The position numbers and the translations under genes are program-made. The notes beneath the pieces were generated by a model. The model saw only the letters and a program-made list of their open reading frames with translations. It did no database searches and was not told the origin of the DNA. From contig DATBDZ010000431.1 of the NCBI GenBank assembly GCA_036276235.1, positions 1-13,457 on the forward strand: DNA of 13,457 nt, read 5' to 3'. Every line of letters begins with the position of its first letter. Position 1 is the first letter of the stretch. This document shows positions 13,316 to 13,457 of this stretch, in pieces. The stretch comes from JANWHF01 sp036276235 (GTDB taxonomy: Bacteria > Planctomycetota > Phycisphaerae > Tepidisphaerales > Tepidisphaeraceae).

Positions 13316-13332
13316 ACGGGCGGCCGGCCCGT
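13316..13332. terminator. Possible hairpin after the AsmA-like gene
   Basis: ACGGGC (13316-13321) pairs with GCCCGT (13327-13332) around a 5-base loop, starting 6 nt after the stop codon. No T-run follows, so it may be only another short repeat rather than an intrinsic terminator. Confidence 0.3.
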
Positions 13333-13394
13333 AATTCTGCGTGCTACATCGCCGCCTTGCGTTCCCTGCTTCGCGCAGGCATTGTGGCGGGGGT

Positions 13395-13457
13395 ATGAAG
13401 TGGCTCGCCTTTTTTGTCCTGGCGCTCGCGATGATGGCTGGTTGCGGCCCTAAGCGG
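13395..13457 (+). CDS. Partial lipoprotein gene (N-terminus only)
   Basis: Twenty-one codons are visible before the window ends, with no stop. They encode MKWLAFFVLALAMMAGCGPK and one further residue: one positive charge, a hydrophobic core and a lipobox-like MAGC with Cys17 as the likely lipidated residue. It would be an outer- or inner-membrane lipoprotein. It starts 84 nt after the AsmA-like gene on the same strand, so a shared envelope role is possible. The mature protein is not visible. Confidence 0.6.
   Translation, partial: MKWLAFFVLALAMMAGCGPKR

Overview
The window looks like a GC-rich chromosomal segment of a member of the Planctomycetota, most likely Phycisphaerae-like; this is inferred from gene content, with no marker gene present. 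The clues are a secreted beta-helix protein with a LEPR-XLL-type N-terminal motif (here LESRQLLS), two small membrane proteins ending in a double-CxxC zinc ribbon, a GYF_2-domain membrane protein, futalosine-pathway menaquinone synthesis (mqnE), and dense short inverted repeats of the kind that litter such genomes.

Layout. 112-671: a type II toxin-antitoxin pair (antitoxin plus MazF/PemK endoribonuclease) with overlapping stop and start codons. 742-2261: a tandem pair of paralogous two-TM proteins with identical zinc-ribbon tails. 2274-2622: a 349-bp non-coding element of four inverted-repeat shells nested on one symmetry axis. 2701-3999: mqnE, carrying an in-frame repeat insertion. 4010-4552: a GYF_2/two-TM protein. 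4626-5519: a secreted SMP-30/gluconolactonase-like protein. 5529-5683: an ACTGGCA-repeat hairpin between convergent genes. 5694-7400 (minus strand): the secreted beta-helix protein. 7621-9072: a GT39-like membrane glycosyltransferase with an in-frame repeat insertion. 9089-9181: another inverted repeat. 9273-13310: a very large AsmA-like protein, also with an in-frame repeat tract. 13395-13457: the start of a lipoprotein gene that runs off the window.

The most interesting signal is not one gene but the repeats. At least six families of short repeats occur in 13.5 kb, most arranged as facing (inverted) copies. Three lie inside coding regions and are translated: in mqnE (near 3454-3600), the glycosyltransferase (8034-8138) and the AsmA-like protein (11737-11940). 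All three keep the frame and contain no stop. Two of the three carry canonical G-quadruplex patterns on the coding strand. This resembles in principle the in-frame palindromic elements of Rickettsia, but the sequences differ and several families are involved.

The genes form no single pathway. mqnE makes a menaquinone intermediate, the lactonase-like and beta-helix proteins are exported, and the glycosyltransferase and AsmA-like proteins are envelope-associated. Several genes lack a Shine-Dalgarno sequence and have a TANNNT box 6-9 nt before the start codon, suggesting leaderless or near-leaderless transcripts.
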